Assembly: GCA_024180945.1 (NCBI GenBank)
Contig: JAKSGN010000007.1
Coordinates: 1,364,001-1,428,000, forward strand
Source of the DNA: Macrophomina tecta
Lineage: Eukaryota; Ascomycota; Dothideomycetes; Botryosphaeriales; Botryosphaeriaceae
Direction of reading: 5' to 3'
DNA: 64,000 nt
The translations under genes were made by a program, and so were the position numbers. The notes below the pieces were generated by a model. It saw only the letters and a program-made list of their open reading frames with translations, was not told the origin of the DNA and did no database searches. Positions 11,364 through 21,700 of this stretch are shown one piece after another. Each line of letters opens with the position of its first letter. The stretch's first letter is position 1.

Positions 11364-12449
11364 TTAGTTGGCCTTGGCGACCGACTTCTCGAGCTCCAGC
11401 AGACTCTTGACCGTGTCGACGATGCAATCCTCCAGGCTGCGGAACTTGAGCCCGAGCTCACTCTGCGCCTTGCTGGTATTGGTCGAGAACATGTCGGCAA
11501 GAGGCTTGCCGGGCTCGCCCTCAGGCACACGCTCCCTCAGCTCCGGGAAGTGCTTGCGGATAAGGTCGCACACCTGCTGGTTGCTGTAGTTGCCCGACGT
11601 GATGAAGTAGCGCTGGCCCGCAGCGCCCTCCTTTTCATATGCCAGCAGATGCGCCTCGGCAACATCGCGGACGTCAGCGAACGCGGGGAAAGCAGCGTCG
11701 CCGACCTCCTTCTTGTCGCCCTTGACGAAACCGTAGATCTCGGCCGAGGAGGTGTTGAGCTTGCCCAGATCGTCGACGTAGTGCGCGTTCGGGCCGTAAA
11801 TCATCGGCGGGCAGATGGTGGCTACGGTGAAGTTGGGCTTCTTATCCTCGAGGAACTTCCATGCGGCCTGCTCTGCTAGGGTCTTCGAGGCGAGGTACGC
11901 GACAGCACCGTTGTCCGTCTTGGCGGCCTCGTCGTAGGTGACGGGGTTCCAGTCGGCCTCGGTGTACGCGTGACCGGGGCGCAGGCCCTGGCTCAGATCG
12001 AACATGGCCGCGAAGGACGAGGTAATGACGACGCGCTTGAGGCTGGGGTTGAACTTGTGAATGGCCTCCAGGATCTGGGTGGTGCCCTTGATTGCAGGGT
12101 CCAGCAAATCCCGGACATTATCCTCTACACTCAGCTGAAACGGCGATGCGGTGTGCACAACTCCATCGACTCCCTTGACAGCCTCGTCGAAGCCGCCGGG
12201 TGCTGCGACATCCTGGACGATGGCGAACGACAGTTGGCCCGATTCGGCGTACTTCTTGTGCGTCTTGCGGACCTTCTCGGCGGTGGCCTCCGAGCGGACT
12301 GTAGTCCGCACGTTGTATCCCCTCTCGAGGAAAGAGTTCAACACGTGGGCCGCGACGAAACCGGAGCCGCCTGTGATCAGGATCGTCTGCGTGTGACTCG
12401 GCTTGACTGCGCTGGCCACAGAGCTGACTGCTTGCTTGGCGGCTTCCAT
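11364..12449 (-). CDS. NADPH-dependent aldehyde/ketone reductase, extended SDR (GRE2 type)
   Basis: A single exon of 361 residues. The N-terminal Rossmann fold shows TILITGGSGFVAAHVL (about residues 22-37; the TGxxGxxxxx nucleotide-binding motif), followed by the acidic/basic cofactor region RTTVRSEATAEKV. Extended-SDR active-site features follow: VVITSSFAAM supplies the serine, and YLASKTLAEQAAW the YxxxK pair. ATICPPMIYGP is a conserved substrate-pocket motif of the dihydroflavonol-reductase/GRE2 group. Family knowledge: these cytosolic enzymes reduce aldehydes and ketones such as methylglyoxal with NADPH, often under stress. The real substrate cannot be read from sequence. A TATATA element about 150 bp upstream suits an inducible gene. 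Its upstream side faces the PMA1 upstream region. Confidence 0.88.
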   Translation of the reverse strand: MEAAKQAVSSVASAVKPSHTQTILITGGSGFVAAHVLNSFLERGYNVRTTVRSEATAEKVRKTHKKYAESGQLSFAIVQDVAAPGGFDEAVKGVDGVVHTASPFQLSVEDNVRDLLDPAIKGTTQILEAIHKFNPSLKRVVITSSFAAMFDLSQGLRPGHAYTEADWNPVTYDEAAKTDNGAVAYLASKTLAEQAAWKFLEDKKPNFTVATICPPMIYGPNAHYVDDLGKLNTSSAEIYGFVKGDKKEVGDAAFPAFADVRDVAEAHLLAYEKEGAAGQRYFITSGNYSNQQVCDLIRKHFPELRERVPEGEPGKPLADMFSTNTSKAQSELGLKFRSLEDCIVDTVKSLLELEKSVAKAN

Positions 12450-12599
12450 TGCGACGGTAGCGTACGTACGTGGCGGGTATGCGAGCTGCGGCTACTGGTG
12501 GCAATTGGGGATTTGCGGCAGGGGGACAAGATACTCAGAATTCGGCAAAAGTGATGAAAGCACTCAGAACCGCCAGGAGAACGAGACTCCTATTCTACC

Positions 12600-12605
12600 T
12601 ATATA
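12600..12605 (-). promoter_or_regulatory. TATA box of the GRE2-type reductase
   Basis: TATATA on the minus strand, about 150 bp upstream of the ATG at 12449, at a spacing usual for a fungal TATA promoter. Confidence 0.5.
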
Positions 12606-15404
12606 CGCACCACCAGCTCCACAGCTTCACCAACGTTAAGTCATCATTGCCCGGTGATTAGCTTTACTTGAGTAACTGCGAGAGTTCTCCGTCATGGTGT
12701 TGTCGAAAGACATGATGCAACAAAAGAGGGCCTGCTGCCCGGATGCAGCTAGGCTCAGGAGGCCACAGCGGGTGCGGCTTTGCCAGGGCACACGTTATCG
12801 CCGACGGGCACGTGACAGACGCTCAGGAGCGACAGAGGGGCGGCAGCAGTCTGGGGGAGCGCCTTGGAAAACGTGGAGGCAATCAAACTGGGCTGGAGGA
12901 GCGGCGCGAGATTAGATACGATGAGACCTTATGACGGCTTGAGGGGGGGAGGTCCTCCACGAGTCGCCGGCGCTGAGGGCGGGAAATGAGGCCCTTGAGG
13001 TTGCATGGACATCGACAGCACCGTTTGCAGAGCGCACGATCGTTTGCCCGTCCGCCTCACCGCGCGCGAGACTGCCGTCTCTGGAAAGAAGGCCCGACTC
13101 GCACGGCGTCTGCCACGAGAGGGAGCCCACCTCAGTGCGAGCCTGGAGCTGGAGGCCGGGGGACCAGAGGAAAGGGAAAACTGTAATTCCGTCGCGGGAA
13201 GCGGCCGCCATCGCCGCGGCCGAAACACAATAGAAACCGTTCTAACGAACGTTTAAATTGGCCCTGACCACGACAGCGTGTTTTGCGCAAAGTGCCATGC
13301 TTCGGCCTGGCGCCGGTCTAGATTCCGACGGCGTGTGAATTTTCAGTGGCCAGGATCAGCGCTCTATTGACCGGTGGGCAAGTGTCGCAGGATGCGTCGC
13401 AGCAATCGGGCGGCTGGAAAGTAAGTCGGCACACAGAAAGTACGGGGAAACCTGGAGGCTGGGAGCTGGGAGCTGGGAGCCGGACGCGGTGACCGGTCGG
13501 CCGTCAAGCTGCACATCCACCAGCCCCGCGGCAAAACAGCAGCGGTCGGTCGGCTCTGTGTCGCGTGGCACGGGTGCGGCCCATGCCATACGAGAGAGCA
13601 GAGGCATCAGAACATCGGTCGGCCGAGCTCACCGAAAAGCTGCCAGCAGGCAGGAAAGCAGAGACAGCATTGTTGTTGTCAACAGAGAGCAACGGCCCGC
13701 CGCGATATGGGATGCCGGGGCGCGAGGGCGGTCCATGGCCTCAGGTCCGAGCCCGCTAGCACCAGGCCCATGCCCGAGTTGGCCGTTGGTGATCCGCGGC
13801 GCTGCATGCATCGAACATTCATGGAAGGCACGGTCCCGCCTGTCACTGGCTGGGTGGGCTCCGCACTCGCAGCTCCCTTGCCCGGGAGGGCCTGCCTTCC
13901 CCACCGGCTAGCTGCGCCGACGACGCTGGCGAGGAGGAGCGGTCGGTCGGTTGCTGACCTTCACGGGAGGAGGACCACCTCGCACAGAGCGCGCGCGAGG
14001 CCCTGTGTCGTCTCCCTATCTCTTATACCACCACAGTCACCGCCAGTCCAACGTCAGAGGGCGGCGGCTGAGCGGGCCTGTGCGAGGCATTTATTTTTTT
14101 TTTTTTTTGTGCAGACGCCGCGTCGGGTAGGGCGGTGGAGGATGTGTGCCGCATTGGGCGGGCATTGGCTGCTGGAGACATGCAAGGCGGGCAGAGGAGC
14201 AGCGGCAGCAATTGTGCAGCAGGAGCAGCAGCAGCAGGAGCAATCCCGCGCTAGCATGGCAAAATGATTTCTTCTGTTAGTACGGCGCGGGAGCGGCCAG
14301 CACTGGGCTGCAGTTTTGGGGCAAGTGCCGCGAGGCTCTAAACGTCCGTAGCTCCACAATTTTCATCTCCAGGCGGTCCACCGCTGGGCAATACTGGCCC
14401 CAGTACCCTGCAGATCCAGATGGCTTGCGCCCATCGTTGCGTCGCGGCGGCTGGGACGTGGAGAAGAGTTTGCTAGCAGGGCGCGAGCGAAGGCGCCTCT
14501 GGGCATGTCTTGGCCACGACACCGGGGGGATTGGCACGTCGCACGCCCCGCGATCCCAGTGAGGTAGTGTAGCAGGTGGTGGCGGCGGCGGAAAAGATGT
14601 GCGCGCGGCAAGCGGCGGCGCTGTCGCTCTCGCGCTGATCTCGGCCGCAGGCTTGCTGCTCGAGGAAAGGCGACGGCTCCTCCAGGTCCAGGACCCCACG
14701 ACGTCAAATCGCGCAGATGCTGGTGCGTTCAGGCGCCCACCAGCGCCGTTCGGGTTAGGCGTGTCGTGGGAATAAGTGCGGCAGCGATGCTCGGCACGCT
14801 AGACCGGCCTTGGGTTTGCTTGTAAGGTGGTTGTCAGTGCGTGCCGCCTGCGTGCATTCGCTCCGCCCGCGACTGACGGGCGGGAGCCGCAGCGGGCAGG
14901 AATGGACGCAGCTGGACGCGAGACACCGGGTGCGGGCGAGAGCCGCTGGCGGCAGAGCCCCAAGGCCGCCAGGGCAGAATTTTGCGGCGGCCTCTGTCGC
15001 ACTCGCCGGCTAAGCTCCAGCGCGGCGTAGGATGGCGAAACCACCTGGCGGCTGGGGGCTGCATGAGGCCCAGTCTGCTCGACCGCTTTTGTCGCGCGCC
15101 GAGTCGCTGCTTGTCGCTTATCGGGTTGACGTAACTGCTTAGACCGTGGGGTACGCTTCGGAGATGAGTCTCAGCGGCGTGAAAAATCGCGCGGCTGACT
15201 CCCGGCCCAGCGCCCTGCTCTGGCGGCCGACGACTGAGGCGGAACGCACGGCACACACCACCTAAGAAGAATCGGTTCTTTCGTCACTGGCTCGCTCGGT
15301 GCGTGCCAGGGGCCCCGTGGACGGTGGCCAGTGCGCCCTACCGCGGTGCCAGGGCCAGGGCTCTTCTCCGGCCGAGCCAGCGAGCGAGCGCCTGCCCGAC
15401 CATC

Positions 15405-15412
15405 CATAAAAA
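15405..15412 (+). promoter_or_regulatory. TATA-like element upstream of PMA1
   Basis: CATAAAAA, about 235 bp before the start codon and followed by CT-rich sequence of the kind often found around transcription starts of strong fungal genes. Position and composition are the only evidence. Confidence 0.35.
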
Positions 15413-15642
15413 CTCTCCCACACCCCAATGCCTCTGCTCTCTACTCTTGTTCGTCCTCTCGTGTCCTGATCGAGCGACAAGTGTGTGCTGCGCCCGGCTC
15501 GCCGACCGCAAACCCTCCGCAGCAACGGGCAAGACCCAATCTCCACTCAATTCTTTTCCCTCACTGCCTCGCCGACCTGGCCTCCACCACCACCACTACC
15601 TGAGCCAATTGCACCCGAGCCGCTGCGCTCACCACCGCCACT

Positions 15643-18600
15643 ATGGGCAAGAAGGATATCGAAAAGGGCAACAGCGACGAGTCGCTCCGCAACAACCACG
15701 ACGAGTATGAGGGTCTGGACGAGTACGCTGCTCTCCAGAAGTTCATCACCACCTACCGCGACCCCAAGGCTGCCCACGAGGAGGGCGAGGCCGAGCAGGG
15801 TGGCGCCAAGAAGGCTCCCTGGTACGCGCCATGGAAGAAGACCGCTGAGGGCCCTACGGGTGACCTCGTCGTTCCTCCTGCCTGGCTCGAGGCCGACATC
15901 CAGACTGGTATCACCGAGAGCGATGTCCAGGCTCGCCGCAAGAAGTTTGGTCCCAACGAAATCGTGACCGAGAAGGAGAACATGTTCCTCAAGTTCCTCG
16001 GTTTCTTCCAGGGTCCCGTCCTTTACAGTAAGTACCCATTGCGTGTACCATTTGCCGACCACGTGATTGCTGACCATCACCGCAGCTATGGAAGTCGCTG
16101 TCCTCCTCGCCGCTGGTCTCCGCAACTGGATTGATTTCGGTGTCATCATTGGTATTCTCGTTCTCAACGCCATTGTCGGTTGGTACCAGGAGAAGCAGGC
16201 CGCCGATGTCGTCGCTTCGCTCAAGGGTGATATTGCTATGCGTGCCAACGTCGTCCGCGACGGCCGTGAGCAGAACATCCTCGCCCGTGAGATCGTCCCC
16301 GGTGATATTGTAAGATACTCGGCCTCCAATTGCACCATCGCACCGATTCTAACGATGCATAGATTGTCCTCGAGGAAGGTCAGACCGTTCCCGCCGACTT
16401 GCGCCTGATCTGCGACTACACTAGCCCCCAGGACTTCGAACGTTACAAGGAGCTCCGTGACTCCGACAAGTTCAAGGAGGATGACCCTGAGGAGGAGGAG
16501 AACGATGAGGACGAGGCCGACAAGAACCACAAGTTCGGCCAGCCTCTCGTTGCCTGCGATCAGTCCGCCATCACTGGTGAATCCCTCGCTGTCGACAAGT
16601 TCATGGGCGATGTCTGCTACTACACCACTGGCTGCAAGCGCGGCAAGGCGTATGGTGTCGCTCTTACCTCGGCCAAGCAGTCTTTCGTCGGTCGCACCGC
16701 TGCTCTCGTTTCCGGTGCTAAGGACCAGGGTCACTTCAAGGCCATCATGGACTCCATTGGAACGGCGCTGCTTGTTCTCGTCGTCTTCTTCATTCTCGCT
16801 GCTTGGATTGGTGGTTTCTTCCGCTCGCTCAAGATTGCCACTCCCGAGGACAGCTCCAACAACCTGCTCCACTACGCCCTGATTCTGTTCATCGTCGGTG
16901 TCCCCGTCGGTCTTCCCGTCGTTACCACCACCACCCTCGCTGTCGGCGCTGCCTACCTTGCTGAGCAGAAGGCTATCGTCCAGAAGCTCACTGCCATTGA
17001 GTCCCTCGCTGGTGTCGACGTCCTCTGCTCTGACAAGACCGGTACCCTCACTGCCAACCAGCTCTCTCTTCGTGAGCCCTACGTCGCTGAGGGCCAGGAT
17101 GTCAACTGGATGATGGCTTGCGCTGCTCTCGCCTCTTCGCACAACATCAAGTCGCTCGACCCTATCGACAAGGTCACCATTCTCTCTCTCAAGCGCTACC
17201 CCAAGGCTCGTGAAATCCTTCAGCAACCCTGGAGGACTGAGAAGTTCACTCCTTTCGACCCCGTCTCCAAGCGCATCACCACTGTCTGCTGGCTCAACGG
17301 TGACAAGTACGTTTGCGCCAAGGGTGCCCCCAAGGCCATTGTCAACCTCGCCAACTGCTCCAAGGAGGTCGCCGACCTCTACCGCGACAAGGCTACTGAG
17401 TTCGCTCGCCGTGGTTTCCGTTCGCTCGGTGTCGCCTACCAGAAGAACGACGGTGACTGGATCCTCCTCGGTCTCCTCTCTATGTTCGACCCTCCCCGTG
17501 AGGATACTGCCCAGACAATCCTCGAGGCCCAGAACCTTGGTGTCCCTGTCAAGATGCTTACTGGTGACGCTATTGCCATCGCTAAAGAGACTTGCAAGAT
17601 GCTTGCTCTTGGTACCAAGGTCTACAACTCTGAGAAGCTCATTCACGGCGGTCTGACTGGCACCACTGCCTACGACCTCGTTGAGCGCGCCGACGGTTTC
17701 GCTGAGGTCTTCCCCGAGCACAAGTACCAGGTCGTCGAGATGCTCCAGCAGCGTGGTCACTTGACTGCCATGACTGGTGACGGTGTTAACGACGCCCCCT
17801 CGCTCAAGAAGGCCGACTGCGGTATTGCCGTCGAGGGTTCCACTGAGGCTGCCCAGGCTGCTGCTGATATCGTCTTCCTTGCTCCCGGTCTTTCCACCAT
17901 TGTTCTTGCCATCAAGACTGCCCGCCAGATCTTCAACCGCATGAAGGCCTACATCCAGTACCGTATCGCCCTTTGCTTGCACCTTGAGATCTACCTTGTC
18001 TCCTCCATGATCATCATCAACGAGACCATCCGCTCTGAGCTCATCGTCTTCATCGCCCTCTTCGCCGATTTGGCCACCGTCGCCGTCGCTTACGACAACG
18101 CCTACTCCGATGAGCGTCCCGTCGAGTGGCAGCTGCCCAAGATTTGGATCATTTCCGTTGTTCTTGGTCTCCTGCTTGCTGCTGGTACCTGGATCGTCCG
18201 TGGTGCCCTCTTCCTCCGCACCGGTGGTCTTGTCCAGAACTTCGGTTCCGTCCAGGAGATTCTCTTCCTTGAGGTCTCGCTCACTGAGAACTGGCTCATC
18301 TTCGTCACCCGTGGTGGTAAGACCTGGCCCTCGTGGCAGCTCGTCTTCGCCATTCTCGGTGTCGATGCCCTCGCGACCATCTTCTGTATCTTCGGCTGGC
18401 TCTCCGGCGACCCTCAGCCCACCTCTCCTCCCTCCAAGTTCGTCGAGCGTGAGGATGGCTGGACCGACGTTGTCACCGTTGTTGTTGTCTGGTGTTACTC
18501 TATTGGTGTCACTATCATCATCGCCATCGTCTACTTCATCCTCAACCGTCTTCCCGGCCTTGCTGACCTCGGCCGCAAGAACCGTGGTTACAAGGACGAG

Positions 18601-18720
18601 CGCATTGAGAACATCATCAGCCGTCTCTCCAAGCTTGCTCTTGAGCACGAGGTTGACCCTGATGGACGTGGCAGGTACACCATCGCCACCAGAGCGCCTA
18701 CTGAGGAGGAGGAGGACTAG
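15643..18720 (+). CDS. PMA1: Plasma-membrane H+-ATPase (P3A type)
   Basis: Exons 15643-16027, 16086-16309 and 16363-18720 give 988 residues, close to the roughly 990-residue PmaA type of filamentous fungi and longer than yeast Pma1. Motifs: cation-ATPase N-terminus (EADIQTGITESDVQARRKKF), actuator motif TGES (ITGESLAVDKF), phosphorylation site CSDKTGTLT (D427), KGAPK, MLTGDA and the hinge TGDGVNDAPSLKKADCGIA. Ten membrane helices fit the hydrophobic pattern. It pumps protons out of the cell using ATP, energising nutrient uptake, including that of H+-symporters such as the MFS genes in this window. The acidic EEEED tail follows a regulatory segment (RLSKLALEHEVDP). Codon choice is extremely C-ending, as expected for one of the most abundant proteins. 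That same bias leaves a stop-free 1,104-codon antisense frame, which is not a gene. Confidence 0.97.
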
Positions 18721-21700
18721 ATGTCTTCTCCCCCGGTTCCCGGTCCTTTTATCCATCGATTGAAGAAGGACGCAGGGGTTTGGACGAGTTATGGTGTTGA
18801 TTAGATTTTCCTTTTTTTTATATGCCTCGCTAGTATAGAGACCCCATAGACCTAATATCAAATCTGAGGTAATTCAGTTCTATATTGTGTTCCTTTGGCT
18901 TGTGTTTTACTACTTGGATCTACTATACTGCTACCTCTGCCACAGGTCCTCGAGTCTCTCACTTCCTTCGACGACCTCGGCCCACCTGCCTTTACTGAGC
19001 CGACATTAAGCGACCTGACTAGCCATGGCAACCTTGTCATGGCTCCGGACCTCACGAGGGCCTGGCCCGAGCCTCTCACCTTCTTACCACACGGTCCACG
19101 CGCTGAGGCCAAGCGGGCCCCATCAGCGATTCCCCTGACTACACCGTCTTGAGCACGCCACTGGCGACCAACCCACACCGGAGCGAAGGATTGTCGGCAA
19201 AAGCACGCCTATTTTCATTGGCATTGTCGGGCGACAAACTCTAGGCCTGGATTGCGATGGGGCGCACGCAGGTCGCAATTTCACCGCCCATGGGGGATTA
19301 TACGAGCTGGATACTATCGGGGGCGCTCGGCTGATAGCGCGCACAGGACAGAGCACAGTCGCCCATTTGCACCCGCCCAATCAGCTGACGAGGAAGCATT
19401 GGCCAGATATCACCTACGAAGCAAAAATCGCCCCAAGGTTACTACCGCTTTCTACATTGGCAACGGAGGAAGAGCAAACTGGCAGCTTGGCGGCGTCTTA
19501 CGCTACTTAGCTCTCGTGTTGTCTCTGCTGGGTGTTGTTGTGGACGGACCATTTGGAAACAGGGAAACAAAAAGTCAGAAGTGCGACTGAGGGGCGGCTA
19601 CCAAGGGCGCGCGCGCTTCATTTCCGCTTGGCGAACCATCGGACGCAGCCACCATCACCGTCATCATCATTACACAGCAAAAAAAATCACGCTCATCTCT
19701 TCGTCGTCAGTAAATTGGCTGATATGTGGACGTTACTCAATCGGGAAGTGCACGAAAGGCAAAAAAACCTGTTTCCGCTTGTGTTCGTTTGGAGCGTCGG
19801 TCTCGGAGATACCGCGAAAGGCTAGCTCAGTTATTGGTTGGGGGGTGTGGAACGCCTCGACAGGAATTTCGCCGTCGTGTTCCTTGCGACAATGCGACGC
19901 AAGAAAGAGCACCCGGGGGGCGGGCTTGGTTTGCGTTGGGAACGAGTCAGGACCTTTTTTTTTTTTTTTTTCGTCGGGCCCCTTGTGTGTGTCTGTGTAT
20001 TGCGTTTTGTGCTGGTTGCGATTTTTTCTTTTCTTGCTCACCAACGAACAAGGAAGAGAGAGTTCATTGGGCGTGTTGAGAGCATTGATTGGAGAGAAAC
20101 AAGAGCCACTCGCCGGGTTTTCCTGGGAAGAGGAAAGGTGCAAAAACGAAAAGGAAAAGCAAGAAGAAATCGTGGGCCGATGGACGAATGGGATTTAGGG
20201 GTGCGCGTGGGATTCATCAGAGGTTTGCAATCGCGCGCATCGGCGGCTTGCCATGATCGATTGCAAACGGCTTTCGTCCCGCTTTTTCCCTTCTTTTCGA
20301 TCTCGCGTACGGGAATGAGACAATGGTTCTACTCTGGCTGCGTGTCTACCTCCCGGCCGGCCGGCCGCTTGCTTGCGGGCTCACTGACTGTGGCTCACAT
20401 TTTGGGGTGGTGATACGGCGGCACTCGGACGGTTTCTTTCGTTGATGAGCGATGCTGAAACAAGGGAGCAATAATTGGGCTGGCTGAAGACTGGGGAGCC
20501 TTGATGCCTTAGTTGATGCAGCCGGTCGGGAAGTCCGACGGCAAAGAGGCGCTCTTAGCAGAAAGGTACCCAGAAATAACAGAGTCCAGTTGACGTTTTC
20601 CTTTTCAGCTCTGAAGCAATAGCGCGCGGGCGGACCGGCGGCGACCCTGAGAGCGCTCATCTTTCTACCGGAGAGGCAGTAGAGGCGTAGTCGGTTTCAG
20701 CATTTCGGAAGAGGCTCTCGTCAATAGTACAACGCCAAGCTGCCGGGGCAACCGCACATCTCTCCAAAGACGCGGACCAGCAGCGAAGGAGCGAGCTCAG
20801 CTGCGTCCTGCGTGCGACCGTCTCGGTCCTGAGGCGCGCCTCATCTCAGCGTCTGCACCCCCTTCCTGCCTCCGCAAATCCTTCTTGTGAGACGTGTGTG
20901 TGTTGTGCGATTCCCACACCCACCCAGCCTCTCCCATTCGCACCCCTGCACAGATGTTCATCGCCGTCGTCGGCGGCGGGCGGCCCAGCGCACATCAGAC
21001 GTATCATCGCCGTTCTGGAAGCGCCCACGTCCACCCACGCCCTCCCACGCAAGCAGCAGCTCCCGCCGGGCCTGACTGCTTGCTGTTGCTGCTGCATGTC
21101 CCCTCCCTCGCCCACATGTGCTTCTCCAGTCCACCGCGGCCCTTTCCCCCAAGTTTGCCCCGGACGTCCCCAAATTATCCACACCCAAGCCCACTGCCCC
21201 AATCAACCCCCGCGGCCGTGCCCGCGCCGCATCCGTGACGGACAGTGACGAGGACATGTGCATGCAAGCTCCCATAGCGAGCGAAGCAGCCCTGCGCGCG
21301 CCGTCGTCACTGCAAGCCGCTCCTGCCGCCCCCCGTTCGACTGGCGCAGATCTGCGCGCATCATTCTGTCATTGACGAGAGGGAAAGAGAGACAGAGAGA
21401 GAGAGCAGTGGCGATGTTGGGCCGTCTGTTGGCCCCCAAATGGAGAATCGTTATGCCAATGCTTTCTCTCTCCTGGCTCGCCTCATCGTGGCGCTACGTC
21501 ACTGTGGAGAAATATTTGACTGATGGAGAGGGCGGGCAGCAGGCCCGAATACGACCACGCGCGCACATACACACGCACACACGACAGAAAGCCCGTAGCC
21601 AGCCAGCAAGAGCCAAGACGCCTCCCGCCCTGCATTTTCTCGCGAATAATGGAGACGCGTATGTGTGTGTGTGTGCATGTATGGGGATTGGGGACGGTGG

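Larger units (their letters stand above)
12450..15642. other. Shared upstream region between reductase and PMA1
   Basis: A GC-rich 3.2-kb gap between divergently arranged genes with no supported gene. It contains a T run near 14092-14109 and CAG-type repeats near 14217-14240. The last few hundred bases, increasingly CT-rich, are likely the PMA1 core promoter and leader. The unusual length may reflect many regulatory sites for a very highly expressed gene. Confidence 0.5.

Noticed and set aside
15547..18861. A 1,104-codon open frame on the minus strand covering all of PMA1
   Set aside because: It is antisense to a gene with extreme C-ending codon bias, runs across PMA1 introns, and encodes repetitive Asp/Glu/Leu/Val-rich sequence with no domain. 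Such stop-free antisense frames follow from codon bias.
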